A stretch of DNA of 20,613 nucleotides from Pseudobowmanella zhangzhouensis (GTDB taxonomy: Bacteria > Pseudomonadota > Gammaproteobacteria > Enterobacterales > Alteromonadaceae), in NCBI RefSeq assembly GCF_042662685.1, contig NZ_JBHSYO010000014.1:1-20613 (forward strand), in the 5' to 3' direction. The notes beneath the pieces are model-generated. The model ran no database searches and was not told the DNA's origin. It was given only the letters and a program-made list of their open reading frames with translations. Below, in pieces: positions 1 to 6,742 of the stretch. The stretch's first letter is position 1. Every line of letters starts with the position of its first letter. The translations under genes were made by a program, and so were the position numbers.

Positions 1-24
1 CCCTCGTTCGCTATGCTCACCGTT

Positions 25-85
25 CCTCACCCCCATGTGAGAGTAGCACACCGCTGGATGGCCAGCCCCGCAGGCTCCCAATTAA
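25..85 (+). rRNA. 5S rRNA 3'-end-like remnant, apparently rearranged
   Basis: Bases 31-46 (CCCCATGTGAGAGTAG) match the conserved 3' part of gammaproteobacterial 5S rRNA as I remember it. Bases 71-85 (CAGGCTCCCAATTAA), followed at once by a strong terminator, resemble the usual end of an rrn operon. The 24 bases between (47-70) do not fit a normal 5S 3' end, which should need only about 8 bases there. Bases 1-25 do not look like the upstream 5S sequence either. Small hairpins occur at 26-30/37-41 (CTCAC/GTGAG) and 53-57/62-66 (GCTGG/CCAGC). The position agrees with the enterobacterial order rrnB 5S - murB. It could be a broken second 5S copy or a chance partial match. No full 5S gene can be claimed from this window. 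Confidence 0.35.
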
Positions 86-88
86 CGG

Positions 89-120
89 AAAAGCCCTTCG
101 CGAAAGCGAGGGGCTTTTTT
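89..120 (+). terminator. Strong intrinsic terminator, rRNA-operon type
   Basis: A 13-bp stem (89-101 with 106-118, one T-G pair) closes a GAAA tetraloop at 102-105. It contains AAAGCCC/GGGCTTT and ends in six T residues (115-120). It directly follows the 5S-like sequence on the plus strand and would end an rRNA transcript. Confidence 0.85.
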
Positions 121-380
121 GTTTGTGTATTTAAAATCCAAATCCAATTCTCCTCTTGTTGGATTCTAGAAGTAACTAGGGATGGACGAGTAATAGCGAT
201 GTTAAGTCTTTGAATGGAACAAGCAAGGCTCGAACACATGCTTCTGTTCCCAAAGTAACAAAAAGCCCCTCACTGCAGCGAAGGGCTTTAAGTGGAAACT
301 TAATAATGCTGAACTAATCGGGTCAGCCATTAAAAATTAGAAGATTGTTTAATCCCTGTATACACCAACACGAATCAAAA
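121..380. other. Non-coding stretch between two terminators and the peptide gene
   Basis: I find no convincing gene here. It holds an inverted repeat AATCCAA/TTGGATT (141-147/159-165) and an imperfect hairpin GGAACA-AGCA / TGCT-TC-TGTTCC (216-225/239-250). A minus-strand terminator lies at 261-289 and an AT-rich tract at 290-380, which would be the 3' untranslated part of the peptide transcript. Short open frames on both strands have no ribosome binding site or recognisable sequence. Confidence 0.5.
258..290 (-). terminator. Intrinsic terminator for the minus-strand peptide gene
   Basis: Read on the minus strand, AAAGCCCTTC pairs with GAGGGGCTTT (10 bp with one T-G pair) around a short loop and is followed by a T run (complement of A260-264). 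The plus-strand reading lacks a good T tract, so it should mainly stop transcripts coming from 381-563. Its arms are nearly identical to those of the terminator at 89-120, but in the opposite orientation. Confidence 0.7.
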
Positions 381-563
381 TTAGCAGCCAACTTTTCCGT
401 TTCCTCGACAAGACTTCGGCGCAGCGGATGTCTGAGGGCTCATGAGAGCGGTCAATGCTACAGGGGTAATGGCAGCGAGTTTTGCCAATTTCAGCATAGT
501 GTCTCTGCGAGCCTGATTTGGCGAAACATCTTCTTGTTTTTTGTTGTTATCAGCGCGGGCCAT
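381..563 (-). CDS. 60-residue putative precursor/substrate peptide with Cys-rich tail
   Basis: The predicted product is 60 residues. I chose ATG 563 over the longer start at 608 because AGAGGA lies about 7 bases upstream of it, and the longer frame would overlap the promoter. Residues 1-18 are polar (MARADNNKKQEDV...). Residues 19-30 (RRDTMLKLAKLA) resemble a twin-arginine motif with one extra residue, followed by a hydrophobic stretch (residues 28-41) and TSAA, a plausible cleavage site near 46-48. The tail SCRGNGKVGC has Cys52, a terminal Cys60 and a single Ser51. From memory, similar short peptides with an RR-x-LK...P...L...P...A pattern recur beside HprK-related kinase, PqqD-like and PF14907 genes in polysaccharide loci. 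It probably is the substrate of the two enzymes encoded upstream, but no biochemical function can be assigned. An ordinary small Tat-exported protein is the alternative. Confidence 0.7.
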   Translation of the reverse strand: MARADNNKKQEDVSPNQARRDTMLKLAKLAAITPVALTALMSPQTSAAPKSCRGNGKVGC

Positions 564-589
564 CAGGATTCCTCTAAAGTTCTCGTACA

Positions 590-618
590 ATAATACGTAA
601 ATACGCAAGTGAAGTGAA
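590..618 (-). promoter_or_regulatory. Sigma70-type promoter for the peptide gene
   Basis: On the minus strand, TTCACT (613-618) is followed after exactly 17 bases by TATTAT (590-595), a 5/6 match to the -10 consensus. Transcription would begin near 583, giving a leader of about 20 bases with AGAGGA before ATG 563. It lies just past the stop codon of the nucleotidyltransferase gene (625-627), so the peptide can be made separately from the enzymes. Confidence 0.55.
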
Positions 619-624
619 TAATCC

Positions 625-1731
625 TTAGCGGTTAAGTAATTTGTTTAAGCTTATCTCGAAATGACGAGTTAGGTGCTTAACCCGTCCACGAAAAACAGCA
701 AACCGCTTTTGGTCGCCATATAAACGCAAGATAGTATTTTTGCGATAGCCGTTGATTATTTCTCTTAACGTGAATTGCCATTCAGGCATCTTTAGATTAT
801 CCAATAATTGTTTAACGGAAGCATGAAAATGAGAGATGGCGTGTTGAGAGGGGACACTGGTTGTCGAGTAACCAAATAGGAAATTCATCGCAATGTTACC
901 TTGCTCTATGCACCGTCTAACGATTGGGTCATCCCACTGGGTGAGTAATGAAGCCCATGCCTCTGGCCATTTTTGAACATAGGTGTATAAATTGTAGTGC
1001 TGCCTCAAATCGATAAATTTGTCTGAATAGGCGCCATCGGCAATCATATGGTGCAAAATATTCATCAATAATTGATGACGAGGTGACAAGACAGAAACGC
1101 GTGAATTCTCATATTCCACAAATTCTCTTTCCGCAAATATCTGCGTTTTGTTGAGGTAACTCTGAGCAATTTTTGTTAAAGGTTGGAGATGCAACTCAAC
1201 ATAGAAAGGCGAAGTGGGATGGCGAAATGGGGGAACATGATGGCGTTCAACTCCTTTTGTCGTTAGTGCATGTTGCTCCTGCGTGTAGCCCAGATTAAGA
1301 AGTAACTGTGAAGCGTATGCGATGTCTTTTTCATTGAGCAGAATATCTAAATCTGACATGAACACCGGTCCGCTGGTATCTGACACACCATTAAAGAAAT
1401 TGGCAGCGCCTTTAATCAAAACGTAATCGATATTAGCGTCTTGGAACAATTGGATTATCGAAACACATGCTGATCGCATAGCACTGTGCCGTTCGGCATA
1501 TGTTAAATAGATATTTAACCCATATTCATAAAGCTCATTATCCCAAAGTTCCTTTTGAGCCAATTTGCACATGTGAAAAAACAAGGGGCCACTCAACCAA
1601 ACCTGATTGGCAAGGGCAAATAATTCCAAACCTTGTTCAAAGCCCAAATGTCGGGCGACCAGTTCCTGATCACTTAGAACCTCACATAAATCATGGATGT
1701 GTTTGGGCGTAAATTGGATGTCAAACGCCAT
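625..1731 (-). CDS. Nucleotidyltransferase-fold protein (PF14907 / NTP_transf_5 type)
   Basis: The 368-residue protein has the hallmarks of the uncharacterised nucleotidyltransferase family. These are LIKG (105-108), SDLDILL (126-132) with the paired metal-binding Asp127 and Asp129, and VELH (178-181) as the likely third acidic position. A helical C-terminal half follows, as usual in this family. No signal peptide or membrane segment is visible. The start overlaps the last 11 bases of the upstream kinase gene, so the two are very likely translationally coupled. In PF14907 systems, including some phosphorylated lasso-peptide clusters, these proteins sit beside HprK-like kinases and are thought to transfer a nucleotidyl or sugar group, but the reaction is not established. 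Here the obvious candidate acceptor is the peptide encoded 61 bases downstream. Family assignment is good; the substrate is inferred. Confidence 0.85.
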   Translation of the reverse strand: MAFDIQFTPKHIHDLCEVLSDQELVARHLGFEQGLELFALANQVWLSGPLFFHMCKLAQKELWDNELYEYGLNIYLTYAERHSAMRSACVSIIQLFQDANIDYVLIKGAANFFNGVSDTSGPVFMSDLDILLNEKDIAYASQLLLNLGYTQEQHALTTKGVERHHVPPFRHPTSPFYVELHLQPLTKIAQSYLNKTQIFAEREFVEYENSRVSVLSPRHQLLMNILHHMIADGAYSDKFIDLRQHYNLYTYVQKWPEAWASLLTQWDDPIVRRCIEQGNIAMNFLFGYSTTSVPSQHAISHFHASVKQLLDNLKMPEWQFTLREIINGYRKNTILRLYGDQKRFAVFRGRVKHLTRHFEISLNKLLNR

Positions 1732-2905
1732 CTGACGCTACCTGATTTTCTAACCAAGATACAACGTCGAGGGCATCACCGTATGTAGCGGTGACGCATC
1801 GACTAGCCGTCAGGAGGCTTAAAAGGTCAAGAATGGGCTCGAGGTTATTCAATTCGTGAGCATATTGGTAGCCACTGTTAAGCAACGAAGTGAAGACCTT
1901 TAAAGGGCTTATATGGGATGTGCTAAATGTTTGTTTATTGACAAATGTTGGAAATAACACCATTAGGTGCTGATGCTCTTTGGCCTTTGCCAAGCTTAGC
2001 GGCCAAATGTATTTCACTGCTCGGCCATCTATTCTTTTTGATGGCGTCTGAGTATGAAAAGTTACATTGTCATCCGCCACAAAATCCCAGCTACCGCTTT
2101 TTAAGGCGATGGGAAGTTCAATTGGTAACGTCTTACAATTGCTAACCGTTAACATCTCATCGCTATAAACATGCCAACCTCTTTGAGCCAGCAAATAGGT
2201 TAGCGTCGACTTGCCCGAACCAGACACGCCAGGTAACCATAAGGTGATCGAGCCTTTACGCAAACTTGCACCGTGAAAGCAAAAGTCATAGTTACTGGAC
2301 TGAAATGCAATAATTTGAATTAGGTCTATAAGCTCAGGTAGCAGCTCTGCCTTGCTTAATTGTTGCGAAGCTATTTCACCATTAGCTTTCAGTTGGTAGC
2401 AGTCAGTCACTTTAATGACTTCAAGCCTGAAACCTCTTTCTCGTGGCCCGCATTGAACCGGGCTCAATAGATTTGAAATTATTTGTCTTAACTCTGGATC
2501 CGGACAAGAGATCAGGAAGGACTGATACGCCACAAAAATGGCAATGTCCCTATTGTTAGCAATAAGCGGGATTCGATTGGTTGTAAAAGAAAAATGCTGC
2601 TGTTTAAAGCTCTGCAGGGAAGTGCGATTGTTTAGATGTTCATCTAAACATTGCAGTGCAGCTAATGCGTCTGATTCATTTATTCCCAATGAGATCATTT
2701 GTTGGACTATGTGACCCTGGTCTTTATTGCGTTGCTCAGTTAACAACAATAAAGCCAACGTGGACGTGGGGTCTAACGCATAAAGTACGTTGTGCGCCTG
2801 ATTAACGAGAAGCCCACCTTCGCTATTATAAAAAAAACGTAGGTGTTCAAATGGTAAATGAGCCTCTGAGAAATTGTCGTTGTTGTTCGCTCTTAGTGAG
2901 GTCAT
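1721..2905 (-). CDS. PqqD-like / HprK-related kinase fusion protein
   Basis: The 394-residue protein appears to have two parts. Residues about 18-95 resemble a PqqD-like peptide-binding winged-helix domain: a strand pattern FFYNSEGGLLVNQ, then LYALDPTSTLALLLL, then helices. Residues about 195-394 resemble the C-terminal kinase domain of HPr kinase: FHGAS with His211, a P-loop GVSGSGKST (226-234), and YSDE (247-250) at the position of the acidic catalytic motif. The linker 100-195 is unassigned. HprK-like enzymes of this kind phosphorylate Ser in modified peptides in at least one known lasso-peptide setting. In many related loci PqqD and kinase are separate genes, so a fusion would tie substrate recognition to catalysis. 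It heads the left arm, opposite the polysaccharide operon, and overlaps the nucleotidyltransferase gene. The kinase domain call is firm; the PqqD call rests on pattern only. Confidence 0.82.
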   Translation of the reverse strand: MTSLRANNNDNFSEAHLPFEHLRFFYNSEGGLLVNQAHNVLYALDPTSTLALLLLTEQRNKDQGHIVQQMISLGINESDALAALQCLDEHLNNRTSLQSFKQQHFSFTTNRIPLIANNRDIAIFVAYQSFLISCPDPELRQIISNLLSPVQCGPRERGFRLEVIKVTDCYQLKANGEIASQQLSKAELLPELIDLIQIIAFQSSNYDFCFHGASLRKGSITLWLPGVSGSGKSTLTYLLAQRGWHVYSDEMLTVSNCKTLPIELPIALKSGSWDFVADDNVTFHTQTPSKRIDGRAVKYIWPLSLAKAKEHQHLMVLFPTFVNKQTFSTSHISPLKVFTSLLNSGYQYAHELNNLEPILDLLSLLTASRCVTATYGDALDVVSWLENQVASDGV

Positions 2906-2960
2906 GCAATTGGTGGCTCTGATTCATGCAACAGCATATTTTTCGTGCTTTGCGAGAGGG

Positions 2961-2988
2961 TTGCTTTCCATTCAAGGCGTTTTACTAT
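2961..2988 (+). promoter_or_regulatory. Candidate promoter for the exopolysaccharide operon
   Basis: TTGCTT (2961-2966) and TACTAT (2983-2988) are 16 bases apart in the 109-base region between the divergent arms. A second possible -10, TAAAAT, lies at 2995-3000, just before the GTG start. Neither is a strong match. The minus-strand promoter for the kinase gene must lie in the same short region, so the two arms may share control sites. No clear operator or JUMPstart/ops sequence is seen here. Confidence 0.35.
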
Positions 2989-3014
2989 ATCGTTTAAAAT
3001 AAAAAAGAAAAACA

Positions 3015-4295
3015 GTGAAAGCGCGCTTTTTAACTCATTCAGTCGTCACTCTCATCGCTAATTTGTCATTAGCGTTGAGCAATTGGCTTCTTCTTATCTT
3101 CTTAACAAAATTTTTTACAACGAATGATTTGGGACAGGTCGTTATGAGTCTGTCTTTCTTGTCTCCGCTATTCCTATTTTGTAGTTTCAAATTACGTACA
3201 TTGATTATTGTTAAAGATGAACACCAGTACAGAGCGGATCAATACTTCAATGCACGTTTCTTAAGTAATACGCTGCTACTGGTTCTTTCTCCGTTGCTTG
3301 CCGCTATTTTTTTCGGAAGCGGGATTGGCATCGGGATTGTTTTGCTGGTCGCGCTGTACAAGTGGGGCGATGGTTGGTGTGAGCTAAGCTACGCCTATTT
3401 ACAGTCTGTGGGGCGATTTTCTGAAGTAGCGAAATCTCAGGTCTTCAGGGCACTAATCACTATCACCTGGTTCATAATAAGCGCATGGTTTGAAGTGAAC
3501 CTGTTCGTCCTATTAGTCGGTTGGTCAGGAGTGACGCTGGGGGTAGCAATAATTGGTATTCGCAAAGTCGCTCTTTTGGAACAAGAAAAGAACTGGCTGG
3601 GTTGGGTGCTGGATCTGATAACGCGCACACATCTTTACCGGCGCTCGTTGGCTTTGTATAAGCGATATTTCACGGTTAGCATCGCGTTAATGATGCTGTC
3701 TCTGTATGTGTATTTGCCTAATTTCTTTTTAGAAGCGCACTATGGTGTCGAGTTAGCGGGTTACTTCGCGACCTTGAGCTATTTTTTGGTCGCGGGAGCG
3801 TTGCTCGTCAATAGCCTGTCTCAGGTGGTTTCTCCAATGCTTGTCGAATTGGCAAGGTTGGAGGCATTCAATTTATTTATTCGCAGGGTCCTTCAACTTT
3901 GCCTGTTGGGATGTGTGATAGGAGTTACCAGCGTGCTTGTGGGCGTGTTCGGTGGTGAGTGGATCCTGCGCGTTATTTACAATCAAGGTGCAGCAGAATA
4001 TGCGGATGAATTGGTGTGGGTACTAGCTGCCGCTGGCGTTCGGTATGTTTACATTTTCGTCGGTACAGGGATGAACGCGTTACGAGATTTTCATTCGCAA
4101 ACAATTATTTATACATTGGGTACAACTGCCACGATGATTGCGTGTTACCTGCTCATCCCTGCAAGTGGAATCATGGGCGCGGCGTGGGCGATGTTAATAG
4201 GCGTGTCTATCGAATTCTTGGGCTTTTTTAGTCGTTTTGGGTGGCTTGTCTGGCAACTAAAACTGGACGCACGAAGAGACGCGGTTAATGTCTGA
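3015..4295 (+). CDS. Oligosaccharide flippase (Wzx-like)
   Basis: The 426-residue, very hydrophobic protein has roughly a dozen membrane segments, beginning with residues 8-32 (VVTLIANLSLALSNWLLLIF), and the overall look of the polysaccharide-transport branch of the MOP/MATE superfamily. Short charged loops carry RFLSN, KWGDGW and LYKRYF-type motifs common in this family. It should move undecaprenyl-diphosphate-linked repeat units across the inner membrane. The start is GTG with only an A-rich upstream tract and no clear Shine-Dalgarno sequence. It is the first gene of the operon and ends 8 bases inside the next gene. Sequence in this family is too variable to infer the sugar. A related lipid-linked-sugar transporter is the only realistic alternative. 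Confidence 0.85.
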   Translation: MKARFLTHSVVTLIANLSLALSNWLLLIFLTKFFTTNDLGQVVMSLSFLSPLFLFCSFKLRTLIIVKDEHQYRADQYFNARFLSNTLLLVLSPLLAAIFFGSGIGIGIVLLVALYKWGDGWCELSYAYLQSVGRFSEVAKSQVFRALITITWFIISAWFEVNLFVLLVGWSGVTLGVAIIGIRKVALLEQEKNWLGWVLDLITRTHLYRRSLALYKRYFTVSIALMMLSLYVYLPNFFLEAHYGVELAGYFATLSYFLVAGALLVNSLSQVVSPMLVELARLEAFNLFIRRVLQLCLLGCVIGVTSVLVGVFGGEWILRVIYNQGAAEYADELVWVLAAAGVRYVYIFVGTGMNALRDFHSQTIIYTLGTTATMIACYLLIPASGIMGAAWAMLIGVSIEFLGFFSRFGWLVWQLKLDARRDAVNV

Positions 4296-5391
4296 GACAC
4301 GAAAGGTTTTACACATATTTGGAATTTTGAATCGCGGTGGTGCGGAAATGCGCACCTTGTCTTTAATTGATGACATGCAGAAATTAGGCAAGTATTTTGA
4401 TTTTTGCGTGTTGTCTGGCAAACCAGGCGTTTTAGATGAATTAGCTCGGGAAAAGGGTTGTAAGATTCATTACTGCCCACTCGGGCCTCTTTTTATATTC
4501 CGTTTTATTGCTCTGTTAAAACGCGAACGCTATGACATTGTTCACTCTCATGTTTCATTGGTTTCAGGGTTCATCCTTTTTCTGGCTAAGCTGGCAGGTG
4601 TGCAAGTTAGAATTGCACACTTCCGCAACACCATCGATGTGGCGTCTCCTGGTAGGTTGCGAATCTGGCGCGATAAGATACTAAAAACGATGTTGTTGCG
4701 TAGCGCGAATAAAATACTGGCGGTATGTGAGGCTGCGTTTGACCTTAAATGGTCATCTGAGTGGCGGCATAATGACCGTTTTAGGGTTGTTTATAACGGT
4801 TTTGAGCTTCCAGAACTGGAGTGTCAACAAGCTTTTTGGGCATCACATATTGCGTCTTTTTCACCGCACCCAATTGTTTTGCATGTTGGGAGAATGGATG
4901 AGCCTAAAAACCATCTACGACTGATAAAAATGTTTGCCCGTTACCATCAATTATTCGGCCCGGCATATATGGTGTTTGTTGGCAGGGAGCAGCAGGACGT
5001 TAAGCAGCAATTGTTAACGTACATAGAACAGGCGAACCTTGGCCCTTGGGTCTACTTTGTCGGCGAACAAAAGGATGTGCTGCCTTTTATGGCCAACGCA
5101 AATGTATTGCTCTTTCCGTCCAAATGGGAAGGGTTACCGGGTGTTGTCATAGAGGCGTCTAGCGTAGGTCTGCCGGTACTTGGATCCGATATCCCTGGCA
5201 TTTGCGAGATTGCCAGATACTTGTCGAATGTGGAAATTGAGTCATTAAGCAATTCCGATGAGGTTTGGGCGGCACGTTTAAACGACGTGATACACAAAGA
5301 ACATTCGCCGGAAGGTATTCGTCGCGAATTTACTAATAGTCCGTTTTTGCTATCCCAAAACATTGAGCACCTAAATGGAATTTATCAATAA
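4288..5391 (+). CDS. Glycosyltransferase family 4
   Basis: The 367-residue protein is of the GT-B fold. The N-terminal half has the acceptor-side glycine motif LNRGGAEMRTL (residues 14-24) and HSHVSLVSGF. The C-terminal half has VLHVGRMDEPKNH and the family 4 retaining motif E-x7-E (Glu281-Glu289, EGLPGVVIE) followed by GLPVLGSDIPG. It resembles EpsF-type exopolysaccharide transferases. It should add one sugar, with retention of configuration, to the growing lipid-linked repeat at the cytoplasmic face of the inner membrane; donor and acceptor cannot be read from sequence. It overlaps the flippase gene by 8 bases and the polymerase gene by 17 bases, so translation is probably coupled. Confidence 0.9.
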   Translation: MSETRKVLHIFGILNRGGAEMRTLSLIDDMQKLGKYFDFCVLSGKPGVLDELAREKGCKIHYCPLGPLFIFRFIALLKRERYDIVHSHVSLVSGFILFLAKLAGVQVRIAHFRNTIDVASPGRLRIWRDKILKTMLLRSANKILAVCEAAFDLKWSSEWRHNDRFRVVYNGFELPELECQQAFWASHIASFSPHPIVLHVGRMDEPKNHLRLIKMFARYHQLFGPAYMVFVGREQQDVKQQLLTYIEQANLGPWVYFVGEQKDVLPFMANANVLLFPSKWEGLPGVVIEASSVGLPVLGSDIPGICEIARYLSNVEIESLSNSDEVWAARLNDVIHKEHSPEGIRREFTNSPFLLSQNIEHLNGIYQ

Positions 5392-6742
5392 CCACGCGCT
5401 ATTCCGTAAGGCGGTAGGGATTTGGTTGATCCTGTTAACGGCGAGCGTTGTCCTCGGTGCGTATTTGGGAGCCTTTGAAGCGCCAAGAAATGAGTTAAAT
5501 GTTCTGTCTGGGCTGGTAATCGTCCTTTTAGGTGCGGTGTTACTTAAAACGTTGCCCAGAGGAGGATGGTCAATATGCTTTATATTTTTCACCGCGTTTG
5601 CCGTGTTTCACATGGGCTTAATACTGGCGGATTTGGTCGGTGGTATTACAGATCCGCAAATTCTGTATGTAATCAGCTTCTGGTATGACCGTCCAGAAAC
5701 AGAGAATGCTGTTCATTTGGTCAATTTAGCCCTTATAGGATTTAGTCTTGCCGCGATTTTATTTTCATCACCTTCGCAAAACACCACAACCTCAACGCCG
5801 ATTAATCCCAGCCAGTTGACCCGAATTTATCACCTGGCTGGTCTGTTTCTGGTCGCGATGGTCGGCCTGTTTTTTCTGATTGGCTTAGGCACAGGTGTTC
5901 TAGGATCCTATGGTGCTTATCTAGCGACACTGCAAGCCGTGCCGATTTTGGGGACGGTATTTGCTTATTTGTATTTGTTTATTGGCATTGGGCTGGTGTT
6001 GTTAAGCGTCACATATCGGAGAGGATTTCCGCCTTGGTACTTTGTTGCCTTCGCGTTGTGGGCGCTTATTGCATTCAAACTGGGATTGCGAGGAGAGGTG
6101 ATGTTCCCGGCGACTTCTGCTCTTTGCATGTTAGGAAGACGTGGCGCTCCGGTAAAAGCAACGACAATGGTTGCAGGTATTTTCGTTTTTCTGATCGTCA
6201 CTGGCATTGTAAAAAATGCACGAATTTCTGGTGATTACTCACAAATAGATAGTATCAATCCGATGAATGCCGTGGCGGAGATGGGCTCAAGTCTTCGGGC
6301 TGTGGAAGAAGTAGTGCGCTGGCGCAAAGAAGAGGAACGCTTGTTGATGGGAGGGAGTTATTGGGTGCCGATAGAGCGTCAACTCGCATTGGTTATTCCC
6401 GGGCTTGAACGGATTCCCGCAAATGAAGATCCGCGCATGCTTAACCTCGTTGTGCAGGAGCGTGCGGGTCCCATAGGTTTCTCCCCTGTAGCGGAAGCAT
6501 ATTTGAACTTTGGCGAGCTAGGGGTACCGATCGTCCTGTTTTTATTCGGCGCGTTATTAGCTTCATTTGATAATCGCCAGGCTGAAACTCGTCAGGATTT
6601 GCGGATTGGCGTCATTCTGGTGCCTCTTTTCGTTATGATCCGTAACAGTTTCACTCCAGTCCCGGTGCAAATATTAATCGGCCTGATTATGGTGAGTGGA
6701 TTACTTTATGTCACGTCGCGCAAAGGGAGTGAGCGACCTTGA
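5375..6742 (+). CDS. Oligosaccharide repeat-unit polymerase (Wzy-like)
   Basis: The 455-residue polytopic membrane protein has hydrophobic segments from residue 11 onward and a long soluble loop at about 285-370. Near the end of that loop is the conserved stretch GFSPVAEAYLNFGELG (368-383), which I recognise from the O-antigen polysaccharide polymerase family (PF14296-type). Glu374 and Asn378 are conserved there. This enzyme joins flipped repeat units in the periplasm, the polymerisation step of a Wzx/Wzy pathway. It begins inside the preceding glycosyltransferase gene and its stop codon overlaps the TTG start of the next gene (TTGA). An O-antigen ligase is less likely because of the loop motif. 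Confidence 0.85.
   Translation: MEFINNHALFRKAVGIWLILLTASVVLGAYLGAFEAPRNELNVLSGLVIVLLGAVLLKTLPRGGWSICFIFFTAFAVFHMGLILADLVGGITDPQILYVISFWYDRPETENAVHLVNLALIGFSLAAILFSSPSQNTTTSTPINPSQLTRIYHLAGLFLVAMVGLFFLIGLGTGVLGSYGAYLATLQAVPILGTVFAYLYLFIGIGLVLLSVTYRRGFPPWYFVAFALWALIAFKLGLRGEVMFPATSALCMLGRRGAPVKATTMVAGIFVFLIVTGIVKNARISGDYSQIDSINPMNAVAEMGSSLRAVEEVVRWRKEEERLLMGGSYWVPIERQLALVIPGLERIPANEDPRMLNLVVQERAGPIGFSPVAEAYLNFGELGVPIVLFLFGALLASFDNRQAETRQDLRIGVILVPLFVMIRNSFTPVPVQILIGLIMVSGLLYVTSRKGSERP

Noticed and set aside
345..593. Plus-strand open frame opposite the peptide gene
   Set aside because: No ribosome binding site, no family resemblance, and it is antisense to the better supported peptide gene with its promoter and terminator.
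381..608. Longer 75-residue version of the peptide starting at 608
   Set aside because: Its first 15 codons overlap the predicted -10 promoter and leader, it lacks a ribosome site, and the 563 start has AGAGGA at proper spacing.
381..2905. Lasso-peptide cluster
   Set aside because: Although kinase and nucleotidyltransferase types fit, there is no asparagine-synthetase-like cyclase, no transglutaminase-like B2 peptidase and no ABC exporter; the peptide tail also lacks a suitable acidic ring residue.
5410..5417. GGCGGTAG, the core of the RfaH ops element
   Set aside because: It lies inside the polymerase coding region, lacks the rest of the ops consensus (reads GGAT next), and an 8-base match in 20 kb is expected about once by chance over both strands.
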